From Cohaesibacter sp. ES.047 (lineage in GTDB: Bacteria > Pseudomonadota > Alphaproteobacteria > Rhizobiales > Cohaesibacteraceae): a stretch of DNA of 64,000 nucleotides. Where the stretch lies: the NCBI RefSeq assembly GCF_900215505.1, contig NZ_LT907844.1, positions 4,883,078 to 4,947,077 of the forward strand, given 5' to 3'. A program made the position numbers and the translations under genes. Positions 9,968 through 17,514 of the stretch are shown piece by piece. The number at the start of each line of letters is the position of its first letter. Position 1 is the first letter of the stretch. Under the pieces are notes generated by a model. The model ran no database searches. It saw nothing but the letters and a program-made list of their open reading frames with translations, and was not told where the DNA came from.

Positions 9968-9996
9968 TGATCTGAACCCCATATCAGGTCGAATAA
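9968..9996 (+). promoter_or_regulatory. Possible RpoE-dependent promoter of the FAD oxidoreductase operon
   Basis: TGATCT at 9968-9973 resembles the TGATC -35 element of ECF11-type promoters and is followed about 17 bases later by GAATAA, an imperfect -10. It lies about 25-45 bases before the start at 10019. The -10 match is weak, so this is only a candidate. Confidence 0.45.
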
Positions 9997-10018
9997 AAGA
10001 AAAACATCGGAGATACAA

Positions 10019-11386
10019 ATGCATATTGCAGTCATTGGATCTGGTATTGCAGGCCTTTCAGCGGCCTGGCTGCTCTCGAAATCCCATCAGGTCGACATCT
10101 ATGAAAAAGATGATCGTTTGGGTGGTCACGCCAACAGCCAGCTGGTCGAAACCGACAGCGGGCCTTTGGATGTCGACACGGGGTTCATTGTCTACAACGA
10201 GCGGACCTATCCCAATCTCACCGCACTTTTCGACCATATCGGCCTTGAAACAGCTTCATCGGATATGTCGTTCGCCGCTTCCCTTGATGATGGTAGACAG
10301 GAATACAGCCCACAAGGGCTCAATAGCCTGTTTGCCAAGCCGAGCAACCTCGCCAATCCGCGATTTCTGAAGATGCTCTACGAGGTGCGGCGCTTCTACA
10401 CAGAAGCCCAGCGTGATGTCATGGATCCAAATGTGGAGCGCATGACCCTTGGCGACTATCTGACGTCACGCAACTACTCAAAAACCTTCATCAAGGAGCA
10501 TCTGGTGCCGATGGGTGCCGCCATCTGGTGCATCCCGTCCGAACAGATGCTGGCCTTTCCCTTCCTCGCTTTCATGCGCTTTTCGATCAACCACGGACTG
10601 GTGCAATTCCGTGATAGACCGCAATGGCGGTCCATCCCCGGCGGATCGCGCCGATACGTGGAAAAGCTCAAGGACGGCATATCCGGAGAGATCCATCTCA
10701 ACCAGTCCGTCTCGGACATGGTTCGCCGCCCCGGCTCGGTGACCATCAAGACCCGTCAGGGCATCGAAGCCCGCTACGATCATGTGGTGCTCGCCTGCCA
10801 TTCCGACCAGGCACTCCAAATCCTGACAGCGGGATCCAGCGACATATCCGAGGAAGAGCGAAATCTGCTCACGGCCATTCCCTATCAGCGCAACCTCGCG
10901 ATTCTGCACAAGGATCCTGCCCTGATGCCCAAACGTCGCGCCGCATGGGCAAGCTGGAACTACATGCAGACCAGCGCTCCGACGAATGAGGAAAGCGGCA
11001 GCTCCCTTTGTGTGACCTACTGGATGAACCGTCTGCAAAATCTAGCGTGCAAGGACAATCTGTTCGTTACGCTCAACCCGACAAAAATGCCGGAAGAAGG
11101 CACCGTGCTGCGCTCGTGCCTTTACCACCATCCGGTCTTCTCCATTGAGGCGATGGAGGCCCAACGCCATCTGTGGGGATTGCAGGGCCACCGGCGTACA
11201 TGGTTCTGCGGTGCCTATTTCGGCTATGGCTTCCATGAGGACGGCATTCAGGCCGGTCTCGCCGTTGCCGAACAGCTCGGCGGCGTCAGCCGCCCATGGA
11301 GCGTTGAAGCGCCTTCAGGCCGGATCATGCTGTCGCCGGATCAACCACGGATGGCGCCATACGCCAGCACGGTGGCTGCAGAATGA
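10019..11386 (+). CDS. FAD/NAD(P)-binding amine-oxidase-like oxidoreductase
   Basis: A 455-residue flavoprotein with the dinucleotide-binding motif AVIGSGIAGLSAAWLL at the N-terminus, the acidic FAD strand VDIYEKDDRLGGHANS, and the C-terminal FAD segment RTWFCGAYFGYGFHEDGIQAGLAVAEQL. The start ATG follows GGAG. It is the first of three overlapping genes (FAD enzyme, DUF1365, CFA-synthase family) divergent from rpoE-chrR. In R. sphaeroides the equivalent RpoE-controlled genes influence ChrR turnover and unusual membrane fatty acids. A role in lipid modification under singlet oxygen is therefore likely, but the reaction cannot be read from the sequence. Confidence 0.85.
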   Translation: MHIAVIGSGIAGLSAAWLLSKSHQVDIYEKDDRLGGHANSQLVETDSGPLDVDTGFIVYNERTYPNLTALFDHIGLETASSDMSFAASLDDGRQEYSPQGLNSLFAKPSNLANPRFLKMLYEVRRFYTEAQRDVMDPNVERMTLGDYLTSRNYSKTFIKEHLVPMGAAIWCIPSEQMLAFPFLAFMRFSINHGLVQFRDRPQWRSIPGGSRRYVEKLKDGISGEIHLNQSVSDMVRRPGSVTIKTRQGIEARYDHVVLACHSDQALQILTAGSSDISEEERNLLTAIPYQRNLAILHKDPALMPKRRAAWASWNYMQTSAPTNEESGSSLCVTYWMNRLQNLACKDNLFVTLNPTKMPEEGTVLRSCLYHHPVFSIEAMEAQRHLWGLQGHRRTWFCGAYFGYGFHEDGIQAGLAVAEQLGGVSRPWSVEAPSGRIMLSPDQPRMAPYASTVAAE

Positions 11387-12249
11387 CCCTATCTTCCCCA
11401 GCCCCTTTGAATCAGGCTCCTTTCGACCCGGACCCTTGCCTCTATGACGGCAAGGTGGTTCATGCGCGACAGGGCGAAGTCGAGCACCGCTTGAGCTACC
11501 GCGTTGGCGCACTTCTCCTACCGCTGTACAAAAAGCAACAGGCAGCCCGGATGAGCCGCTTCTTCTCGGTCAACCGCTTCAATCTCATGAGTTTTCACGA
11601 GTCCGACCACATGGATGAAGGCTTTGAAACTCTTGAAGACTTTGTGACCAACCGTCTTGAGCAGTCAGGCCAGTTTGGCCCCGGCGAACCTTTGCCCAGA
11701 CGCATATCGATCCTGTGTTTTCCGCGCATGCTCGGCCATGCCTTCAACCCGATTTCGATCCTTTTTTGCTGCGATGACGCCAACCAGCCCGTGGCCATCC
11801 TTTATCAGGTCAGCAACACCTTCGGTGAGAGACATCACTATCTATATCGTCTTGATCAAGAGGACACAGAGACGGCCAAAGGCGAGAGCTTTCGTCACAG
11901 TGGAGAAAAGAATTTCTACGTTTCACCCTTTTTGGCCATGGATGGACGATATGATTTCTCAATACAACTTCCAGATGAAAAAGCGATCTACAGAATCACA
12001 ATGTCGGGCAATCAGCCTTCGTCATTGACCGCCTCCTTTGCTGCGCAACGCTTGACACTGTCGAACACGAATTTACTCTGGTTGTTTGGGAAGCTGTGGC
12101 AAACGGGATGGAAAATCCTGGTCGCCATCCATCTTGAAGCCCTCCGCTTGTGGCTCAAAGGTGCCCCCTATCACAGGCGTCCGCCCCTGCCTTCCCGCTC
12201 GGTCTCGACCTTGTCGCGACCGCTTGATGGGAAAGGAACGCCAACATGA
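11383..12249 (+). CDS. DUF1365 domain-containing protein
   Basis: A 288-residue protein of the uncharacterised DUF1365 family. Typical features are the opening CLYDGKVVHARQGEVEHRLSYRV, the RRISILCFPRMLGHAFNPISILFCCD block, YQVSNTFGERHHY, and a late KNFYVSPFLAMDGRYDF. There is no signal peptide. It overlaps the FAD enzyme upstream and the CFA-family gene downstream by four bases each, so the three are translated as a unit. The family almost always travels with these two partners, which points to a shared fatty-acid modification. Its own activity is unknown. Confidence 0.85.
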   Translation: MTLSSPAPLNQAPFDPDPCLYDGKVVHARQGEVEHRLSYRVGALLLPLYKKQQAARMSRFFSVNRFNLMSFHESDHMDEGFETLEDFVTNRLEQSGQFGPGEPLPRRISILCFPRMLGHAFNPISILFCCDDANQPVAILYQVSNTFGERHHYLYRLDQEDTETAKGESFRHSGEKNFYVSPFLAMDGRYDFSIQLPDEKAIYRITMSGNQPSSLTASFAAQRLTLSNTNLLWLFGKLWQTGWKILVAIHLEALRLWLKGAPYHRRPPLPSRSVSTLSRPLDGKGTPT

Positions 12250-13508
12250 CGATTCAAAACGAAAGATCGGACCAGGTGCACAGCCACACGGACCAGAGGG
12301 GCCACGGCGATCTGCCGACATGGCAATGCCGCCTCTGGTACAAGTTGTTGAGCCCGTTCTTGTCACATCTCAAAAGCGGTCGACTTGACATCACCGTGCC
12401 ATCGGGCGGGCATCTCGTTTTTGGCGGCGACGACCAGAGCGGCCCCATAGCCAGAATGACGGTCCATCGCCACCGAGCCCTCTGGCGCATCCTTATGCGC
12501 GGACCGCTTGGCGTTGCCGAAAGTTATATGGACGGGGACTGGTCCTGCGAGGACCTCACCACCCTGTTCGACCTGTTCTTGAAAAATCCCGCCGTCTTCG
12601 ATGCTTTGCGAACCCGCGGAAGCCTTGCCCATTGGGTTGCACGCCTCAAGCATCTCAGACGGGCCAATAGTGTGAAGGGAAGCCGCCGCAACATTGCCTA
12701 TCACTATGACCTCGGCAATGATTTCTACAGCCTCTGGCTGGACCCGACGATGACCTACTCCTCGGCCTATCGCTATGGCGAAACGGACACGCTCGAAGAA
12801 GCCCAGATCCGCAAGCTGGACAAGGCTCTGGACCTCAGTGGCCTCAAGCAAGGCGATCATATGCTTGAGATCGGGTGCGGCTGGGGTGCCCTTGCCGAGC
12901 GGGCGGCGCTGCGCGGCATAGACCTTGATGGTCTTACCCTGTCAACAGAACAGCTTGAGTACGCCAACGAGCGTGCAAAGACCAAGGGGTTCGATGACAA
13001 GGCCCGCTTCCACCTGCGCGACTACCGCCATGAGACCGGGACCTATGATGCCATCATCTCCATCGAGATGATTGAGGCCGTTGGGGAAGAACATTGGCCG
13101 ACCTATTTCAAGACCCTGTTCGAGAACCTGCGTCCCGGCGGCCGGGCGGTCCTGCAGGCGATCACAATTGATGAAGCCAACTATGAACGCTATCGCCGCA
13201 GCGCTGATTTCATCCAAACCTTCATTTTCCCCGGAGGAATGCTGCCTAGCGTGAAACTGTTGCATCATCAGGCCGAAAAGGCCGGGCTTGTAGCCACCCA
13301 TGCAGAAGGCTTCGCTCTCGATTACGCCAGAACTCTGGCGACTTGGCGCGACCGCTTTCTCGCTCAATGGTCGGAAATCACCCAATTGGGCGATTATGAC
13401 GAGCGTTTCCGGCGTATGTGGGAATATTACCTGAGCTACTGCGAGGCGGGATTCTCGAACGGCACAATCGATGTCGGCCATTATGTCTATGAGCGTCCGG
13501 CCAGCTAA
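12246..13508 (+). CDS. cfa: Cyclopropane-fatty-acid synthase family SAM-dependent methyltransferase
   Basis: The 420-residue protein belongs to the family that transfers a methylene or methyl group from S-adenosylmethionine to double bonds of membrane phospholipid acyl chains. It has the SAM-binding motif MLEIGCGWGALAERAA near residue 207, the family block NIAYHYDLGNDFYSLWLDPTMTYSSA, and DAIISIEMIEAVGEEHWPTYF. It is translationally coupled to DUF1365. In the RpoE regulon context the product could make cyclopropane or another branched or furan-precursor lipid; the sequence does not discriminate. A hairpin at 13559 follows its end. Confidence 0.88.
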   Translation: MTIQNERSDQVHSHTDQRGHGDLPTWQCRLWYKLLSPFLSHLKSGRLDITVPSGGHLVFGGDDQSGPIARMTVHRHRALWRILMRGPLGVAESYMDGDWSCEDLTTLFDLFLKNPAVFDALRTRGSLAHWVARLKHLRRANSVKGSRRNIAYHYDLGNDFYSLWLDPTMTYSSAYRYGETDTLEEAQIRKLDKALDLSGLKQGDHMLEIGCGWGALAERAALRGIDLDGLTLSTEQLEYANERAKTKGFDDKARFHLRDYRHETGTYDAIISIEMIEAVGEEHWPTYFKTLFENLRPGGRAVLQAITIDEANYERYRRSADFIQTFIFPGGMLPSVKLLHHQAEKAGLVATHAEGFALDYARTLATWRDRFLAQWSEITQLGDYDERFRRMWEYYLSYCEAGFSNGTIDVGHYVYERPAS

Positions 13509-13558
13509 AGGGAGCCATCTCAGCGCCCGAAGCTCGCAACACCCAAATAGGCCCTGAA

Positions 13559-13591
13559 GCGTATCCCCGAAACATGTTTACGGGGATACGC
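13559..13591. repeat. Strong palindromic hairpin between convergent genes
   Basis: Perfect 11-bp arms GCGTATCCCCG and CGGGGATACGC flank an 11-base centre that itself contains the palindrome AAACATGTTT. It sits between the cfa end and the convergent NTF2-like gene. There is no T-tract on either side, so it may be a bidirectional transcript-end structure or a REP-like element. Confidence 0.65.
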
Positions 13592-13602
13592 GAAGAAACA
13601 CT

Positions 13603-14046
13603 CTAGACTTGGGCCTTTTTCCTGATCCAGCGAATAACAGCACCGATCACCGGCAACCTACCGAAGAAATGCCGCCCTGAATCCCAATAATCATAGTGGG
13701 CCGAGATGCGACCATCGCTGTCGAACTGCAACTCAGTAATCCCCCGCACGGTCCAATCACCGATATAGGCCACCGAGCAGGAGAAATCCCAACGCATCAG
13801 GCAGATCTCCCCTGACCACGCAAGATCGAGAATCTCGAACCGGGGATCCTTGACATCCTCGAACATCTTGGCAATCACGGCACGGTAATTGTCGCGTCCT
13901 CTGACATCGTTGAACGGATCGATGAAATGGATATCGTCGCTGAGGAGCGGCATAACCTCGCCGACCCGGTCGGGAGAAAGGTGTCCAAAATAATCTGCAT
14001 AGCGCGTTGCCACGTCGCGCATGGCCTCTGATGCTTGCCTCATCAT
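13603..14046 (-). CDS. Nuclear transport factor 2 / SnoaL-like domain protein
   Basis: A 147-residue cone-shaped alpha-plus-beta protein. The segment FGHLSPDRVGEVMPLLSDDIHFIDPFNDVRGRDNYRAVIAKMFEDV is typical of SnoaL-like NTF2 folds, in which the pocket may be catalytic or simply ligand-binding. It has no signal peptide. Its ATG overlaps the upstream SDR stop (ATGA), so the pair forms a two-gene operon. Such NTF2/SDR pairs are often linked to RpoE/CFA loci in alphaproteobacteria, which suggests participation in the same lipid or stress pathway. The substrate is unknown. Confidence 0.75.
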   Translation of the reverse strand: MMRQASEAMRDVATRYADYFGHLSPDRVGEVMPLLSDDIHFIDPFNDVRGRDNYRAVIAKMFEDVKDPRFEILDLAWSGEICLMRWDFSCSVAYIGDWTVRGITELQFDSDGRISAHYDYWDSGRHFFGRLPVIGAVIRWIRKKAQV

Positions 14047-14801
14047 ACCAACCTTCTCATCAGTCGGAAATAGAGCCCATAGGGCAGGAGGCGCAGGATC
14101 CTGAGTGAAATCGCCATGCGGAATGGAAAGGCGATTTCAAAGCCGCGGCCCTCAAGACCCTTGACGATCCGGCTGGCCGCCTCATCCGGGCTGATCAAAA
14201 ACGGCATCTTGAAGGTGTTCTTCTCAGTCAAACCTGTGTCGACAAAACCGGGATTGATCAACCTCAGGCCAAGACCGTCCCGGTCAAACTCTGGACGCAA
14301 GGTTTCGCAAAGGCTGGCCAGCGCGGCCTTTGTCGGCCCGTATAGCGAAGCGAGCGGAAGGCCGCAGTAAGAGGTCAGCGAACTGATAATGGCAATGTCG
14401 CCCCTGCCTCTTTGTTTGAGGAACGGCACAAGACCCGAAATCACGCCCACCGCGCCCAGATAGTTGACCATCATATGCTTGCTCGCGGCGTCATGGCTCA
14501 AGGCATCAATCCCGCCGGGCTCATAGATTGCAGCACAATAAATCGTAAGATCCGGCAAGCCGTCCTGATCCTGCATAGTCTGAATTGCCGCCTGTGTGGC
14601 CGACGGATCGGTCACATCAAGGGGCATCGCCGAGATATGCTCAGAGGTCGCAGCCAGTTCATTGAGCGCTTCCTCGCTGCGCGCGCTTGCAAACACATCC
14701 ATGCCGCGCTCGGCAAAACGGGAGCAAAGCTCCCTGCCTATCCCCGAACTGGCTCCGACAATCCAGACCCGTTTCCACTTTTCTTCAATTGATTCTGACA
14801 T
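14043..14801 (-). CDS. Short-chain dehydrogenase/reductase
   Basis: The 252-residue SDR shows the cofactor motif VWIVGASSGIGRELCSRFAERG, a catalytic serine in IISSLTSYCGLP, and YxxxK in ASLYGPTKAALASLCETLRPEF. The C-terminus is hydrophobic and basic (RMAISLRILRLLPYGLYFRLMRRLV), which could bring it to the membrane. I placed the start at the ATG at 14801 (MSESIEEKW), preceded by AAGGA; an open extension upstream has no similarity to SDRs. It is first in a pair with the NTF2-like gene. The substrate is unknown, and lipid metabolism is suggested only by location. Confidence 0.85.
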   Translation of the reverse strand: MSESIEEKWKRVWIVGASSGIGRELCSRFAERGMDVFASARSEEALNELAATSEHISAMPLDVTDPSATQAAIQTMQDQDGLPDLTIYCAAIYEPGGIDALSHDAASKHMMVNYLGAVGVISGLVPFLKQRGRGDIAIISSLTSYCGLPLASLYGPTKAALASLCETLRPEFDRDGLGLRLINPGFVDTGLTEKNTFKMPFLISPDEAASRIVKGLEGRGFEIAFPFRMAISLRILRLLPYGLYFRLMRRLV

Positions 14802-14914
14802 AAATACCGTCCTTTTTGGTTTTTTACGGACCAAAGGCACAGGTGGTTTACTGCAAAGTGCCAATCGGGCCGGACAAATTGCTGAATGAGGCGAAAAGGC
14901 GTGCAAAGCCCCCA

Positions 14915-14941
14915 ACAAAAAAGAGCCCCGAAAAGGGGCTC
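14915..14941 (-). terminator. Intrinsic terminator of the CBS-domain gene
   Basis: On the minus strand, the perfect 7-bp stem GAGCCCC/GGGGCTC with a five-base loop is followed by a T6 tract. It lies 38 bases after the end of the CBS-domain gene. Confidence 0.88.
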
Positions 14942-14978
14942 AATTGATTGCTTGAACAGTTCTTCTGGAACACAGGCC

Positions 14979-15509
14979 TCAGCCGACCATCAACTGCTTG
15001 AGGCGGAGGGTTTCATATTCGACTTCCTGCACCCGGTGCATGACGATGTCGCGGATCGAGATTACCCCGACCAGCACCGGACCGTCCATGACCGGCATGT
15101 GGCGAAAATGACCATCCGTCATGATCTGCATGACATCAACAATCAGATCCTCGCCCTTGCAGGTCGCAGGATCCATGGTCATGTGCTGTTCGACGGAGCG
15201 CCCCATGGCCTCTTCGCCAACTTCGCAAACGGCAGCAACAATATCGCGCTCGGAGATCACGCCGACCAGACCAAGGTTGTGATCGACGACAGGCAAGTTG
15301 CCGACGCGTCGCGCGGCCAGTTCTGCTGTCGCCGCAGCAATGGTCATTGTGCGGGTGACTGTGAAAAGGTCGGCGCTCTTTCCCTTGAGAATGTCCCTGA
15401 CCTTGGTTTCGGAATAGGTCTTCTCGAATGCCAAACGCGCATCTTGCGACGTGCTATTCTGCTGGGTTTCGTCGCTGGCACGCGGTCCCTGATAGGTTTT
15501 CGGTGTCAT
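14979..15509 (-). CDS. CBS-domain pair protein
   Basis: This 176-residue protein consists mainly of two CBS motifs: VGNLPVVDHNLGLVGVISERDIVAAV and FRHMPVMDGPVLVGVISIRDIVMHRV. CBS pairs bind adenosyl nucleotides and usually act as energy or redox sensors. The ATG at 15509 is preceded by AAGGAGAG and is preferred over an upstream alternative at 15563. It is a single-gene unit with its own terminator. Small stand-alone CBS proteins are widespread in alphaproteobacteria and their partners are usually unknown. Confidence 0.88.
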   Translation of the reverse strand: MTPKTYQGPRASDETQQNSTSQDARLAFEKTYSETKVRDILKGKSADLFTVTRTMTIAAATAELAARRVGNLPVVDHNLGLVGVISERDIVAAVCEVGEEAMGRSVEQHMTMDPATCKGEDLIVDVMQIMTDGHFRHMPVMDGPVLVGVISIRDIVMHRVQEVEYETLRLKQLMVG

Positions 15510-15744
15510 GGTCTCTCTCCTTCGAGCGGTCCCTGATTGTCCCTGATTGTCACTCGCCACCAATCAACGACTGTTCTTATTTATAAAAGCGTAGCAAAGG
15601 AAAAGGTTTCATGACAATCCCTCCTTAGCCTAGACGGGGGTCTGCTTTCTTCAGGATCCTATCGTCAATACAAGCTTGAAAAGACCTGAAAAACCGTGTC
15701 ATCTGAGGGCATTATGAACTGGTGCGGCAACAGGGGCAAGCGGC

Positions 15745-16494
15745 ATGAAGGATACGATCACGAACATTTCAGCGCTGCGTCTGTTGCTGATGGCAATTCC
15801 CACGCTACCAGTGCTCTTTATGCTCTACCGATGGAAACTGAACTTGGGCAAGAGTGTCTATGCAATCGGGCGGATGCTGGTGCAGCTCATCACGATCGGT
15901 TTCGTGCTCACCTACCTGTTTACAGCAGCGCATAGCTATCTGGTCTTGATGGTGATCGGCGTCATGATGCTGGCCGCAACATGGATCAGCCTTAATCCCC
16001 TGAAATCACCCTCAAAAATTCTCTATCTATACGCCTTTGCGGCTGTCTTCACCGCAGGATCGATTACGCTCGTCACGGTGACCGTTTTCGTTCTGCAGGC
16101 AGACCCGTGGTACCAACCACGCCTTATCATACCGCTGTCCGGCATGGTCTATGTGGTCAGCATGAATGCCATCAGCCTGTCCGCAGAGCGCTTGATATCC
16201 GAATTGGAAAAACAGGCATCATACGAAGACGCCCGAAAAGCGGCTGCAAATGCGGCGCTCATTCCTATCATCAACTCGCTACTGGCAGTTGGCCTTGTCT
16301 CGCTTCCGGGCATGATGACAGGACAGATCCTCTCCGGCGTCGATCCGCTGATCGCCGTTAGATATCAAATCGTTGTCATGCTCATGGGCTTCATCGGCAA
16401 CGGTCTGTCGACCTTTATTTTCCTCTCTTTGTCTCGCAGCCATTTCGAGGGCAGAAAGCAACGAGACCCCATCCCCCCGATCAGCGGAAAATAG
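15745..16494 (+). CDS. FetB/UPF0014-family ABC transporter permease
   Basis: A 249-residue integral membrane protein with about seven hydrophobic helices. The family signature includes GRMLVQLITIGFVLTYLF near the N-terminus, IPLSGMVYVVSMNAISLSAERL in the middle, and ALIPIINSLLAVGLVSLPGMMTGQILSGVDPLIAVRYQIVVM. E. coli FetB works with the ATPase FetA in iron export and peroxide resistance. No ATPase gene is adjacent, so the partner must be encoded elsewhere or lost, and iron specificity is only inferred. The 3' end overlaps the convergent LysR gene by 14 bases. Confidence 0.82.
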   Translation: MKDTITNISALRLLLMAIPTLPVLFMLYRWKLNLGKSVYAIGRMLVQLITIGFVLTYLFTAAHSYLVLMVIGVMMLAATWISLNPLKSPSKILYLYAFAAVFTAGSITLVTVTVFVLQADPWYQPRLIIPLSGMVYVVSMNAISLSAERLISELEKQASYEDARKAAANAALIPIINSLLAVGLVSLPGMMTGQILSGVDPLIAVRYQIVVMLMGFIGNGLSTFIFLSLSRSHFEGRKQRDPIPPISGK

Positions 16495-17362
16495 CCTTCT
16501 CCTCGTCCATCAGCTGGTAAATATAATCGGACACCGCCTTGATGCGACCGAGGTTGCGCGTGCTTTCGTGATAGATCGCCCAATAGGCTCTCTGGATGGC
16601 GTGATCGGGGAGCACCTCGACAAAATCCGGATCATTCTTGGCCAGATAGCCATGCAGGATACCAATCCCCAACCCAGCCCGCACGGCTTCCGTCTGACCA
16701 AGCGAGCTGGCACACTCAAACTGGCGCTGATGACCGCGCATCATTTCGTCCGAATAATGCAGCGACGGACTGTAGATCAGATCCTCCACAAGCCCGATCA
16801 GCCTGTGCTGGCCAAGATCGGCATGGGTCAAAGGCATCCCATGCTGCTCCAAATAGGCGCGGGACGCATAAAGCCCCAGCTTGTAGTCGACCAGCTTGCG
16901 CGCCACCAGCCGCCCGTTTTCCGGCCGATGCACCGTGATCACGATGTCCGCCTCGCGCCGATCAATGGAAAAGGTGCGCGGCACTGGCACGAGCTGAACC
17001 CGCAGGTCCGGATAGCGATCTAGAAGCGGGCCAAGGCGCGGCGCAAGATAGGCCACCCCAAAGCCGTCAGGCGCGCCTATGCGAACCACGCCTGCAACAT
17101 CGACATTGGTCTCGCCAATGCTGGTGTGCGCTGCCAGCATCTCCGCTTCCATCCGCTCGGCAGCGAGCACAAACGCCTCACCCTCCGGCGTCAAGACGCA
17201 GCCTGTCGTGCGCCGGTCCATCAACTTGGCCTTGAGCGCATCCTCTAGCGCGCTCACCCGCCGCGCGACCGTGGCGTGATTGACCCCAAGCCGGTTGGCT
17301 GCCTGGAGGAATTGCCCTGCGCGCGCCACCGCCAGAAAGATCCTGACATCATCCCAGTTCAT
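16481..17362 (-). CDS. LysR-family transcriptional regulator
   Basis: The 293-residue regulator starts with the winged helix-turn-helix MNWDDVRIFLAVARAGQFLQAANRLGVNHATVARRVSALED (residues 1-41) and continues with a periplasmic-binding-protein-like effector domain. It is divergent from mmsA across a 152-base region, the classical LysR arrangement, so control of mmsA is likely. The early WDDVRIFLAVARAGQF form resembles the LysR subgroup often found beside methylmalonate-semialdehyde dehydrogenase in rhizobia. The effector is unknown. Confidence 0.88.
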   Translation of the reverse strand: MNWDDVRIFLAVARAGQFLQAANRLGVNHATVARRVSALEDALKAKLMDRRTTGCVLTPEGEAFVLAAERMEAEMLAAHTSIGETNVDVAGVVRIGAPDGFGVAYLAPRLGPLLDRYPDLRVQLVPVPRTFSIDRREADIVITVHRPENGRLVARKLVDYKLGLYASRAYLEQHGMPLTHADLGQHRLIGLVEDLIYSPSLHYSDEMMRGHQRQFECASSLGQTEAVRAGLGIGILHGYLAKNDPDFVEVLPDHAIQRAYWAIYHESTRNLGRIKAVSDYIYQLMDEEKAIFR

Positions 17363-17439
17363 CAGTCGGCCCCTATATCAGCTCCACTACTATAATATTT
17401 GCACAACGGATGCGATTTATCGAGCATTGATATTTATAA

Positions 17440-17447
17440 TTGCGCAA
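17440..17447. promoter_or_regulatory. Possible LysR operator palindrome upstream of mmsA
   Basis: TTGCGCAA is a perfect 8-base palindrome in the 152-base region shared by the LysR gene and mmsA, 68 bases before the mmsA start. A related TTTGCACAA occurs about 40 bases further left. Suggestive position, weak motif. Confidence 0.3.
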
Positions 17448-17514
17448 GCAAAATAGCAGCCAATCACAATCAAACAATTGACGTTGGATATTCGACGCAA
17501 GGGAGAAACACAGC

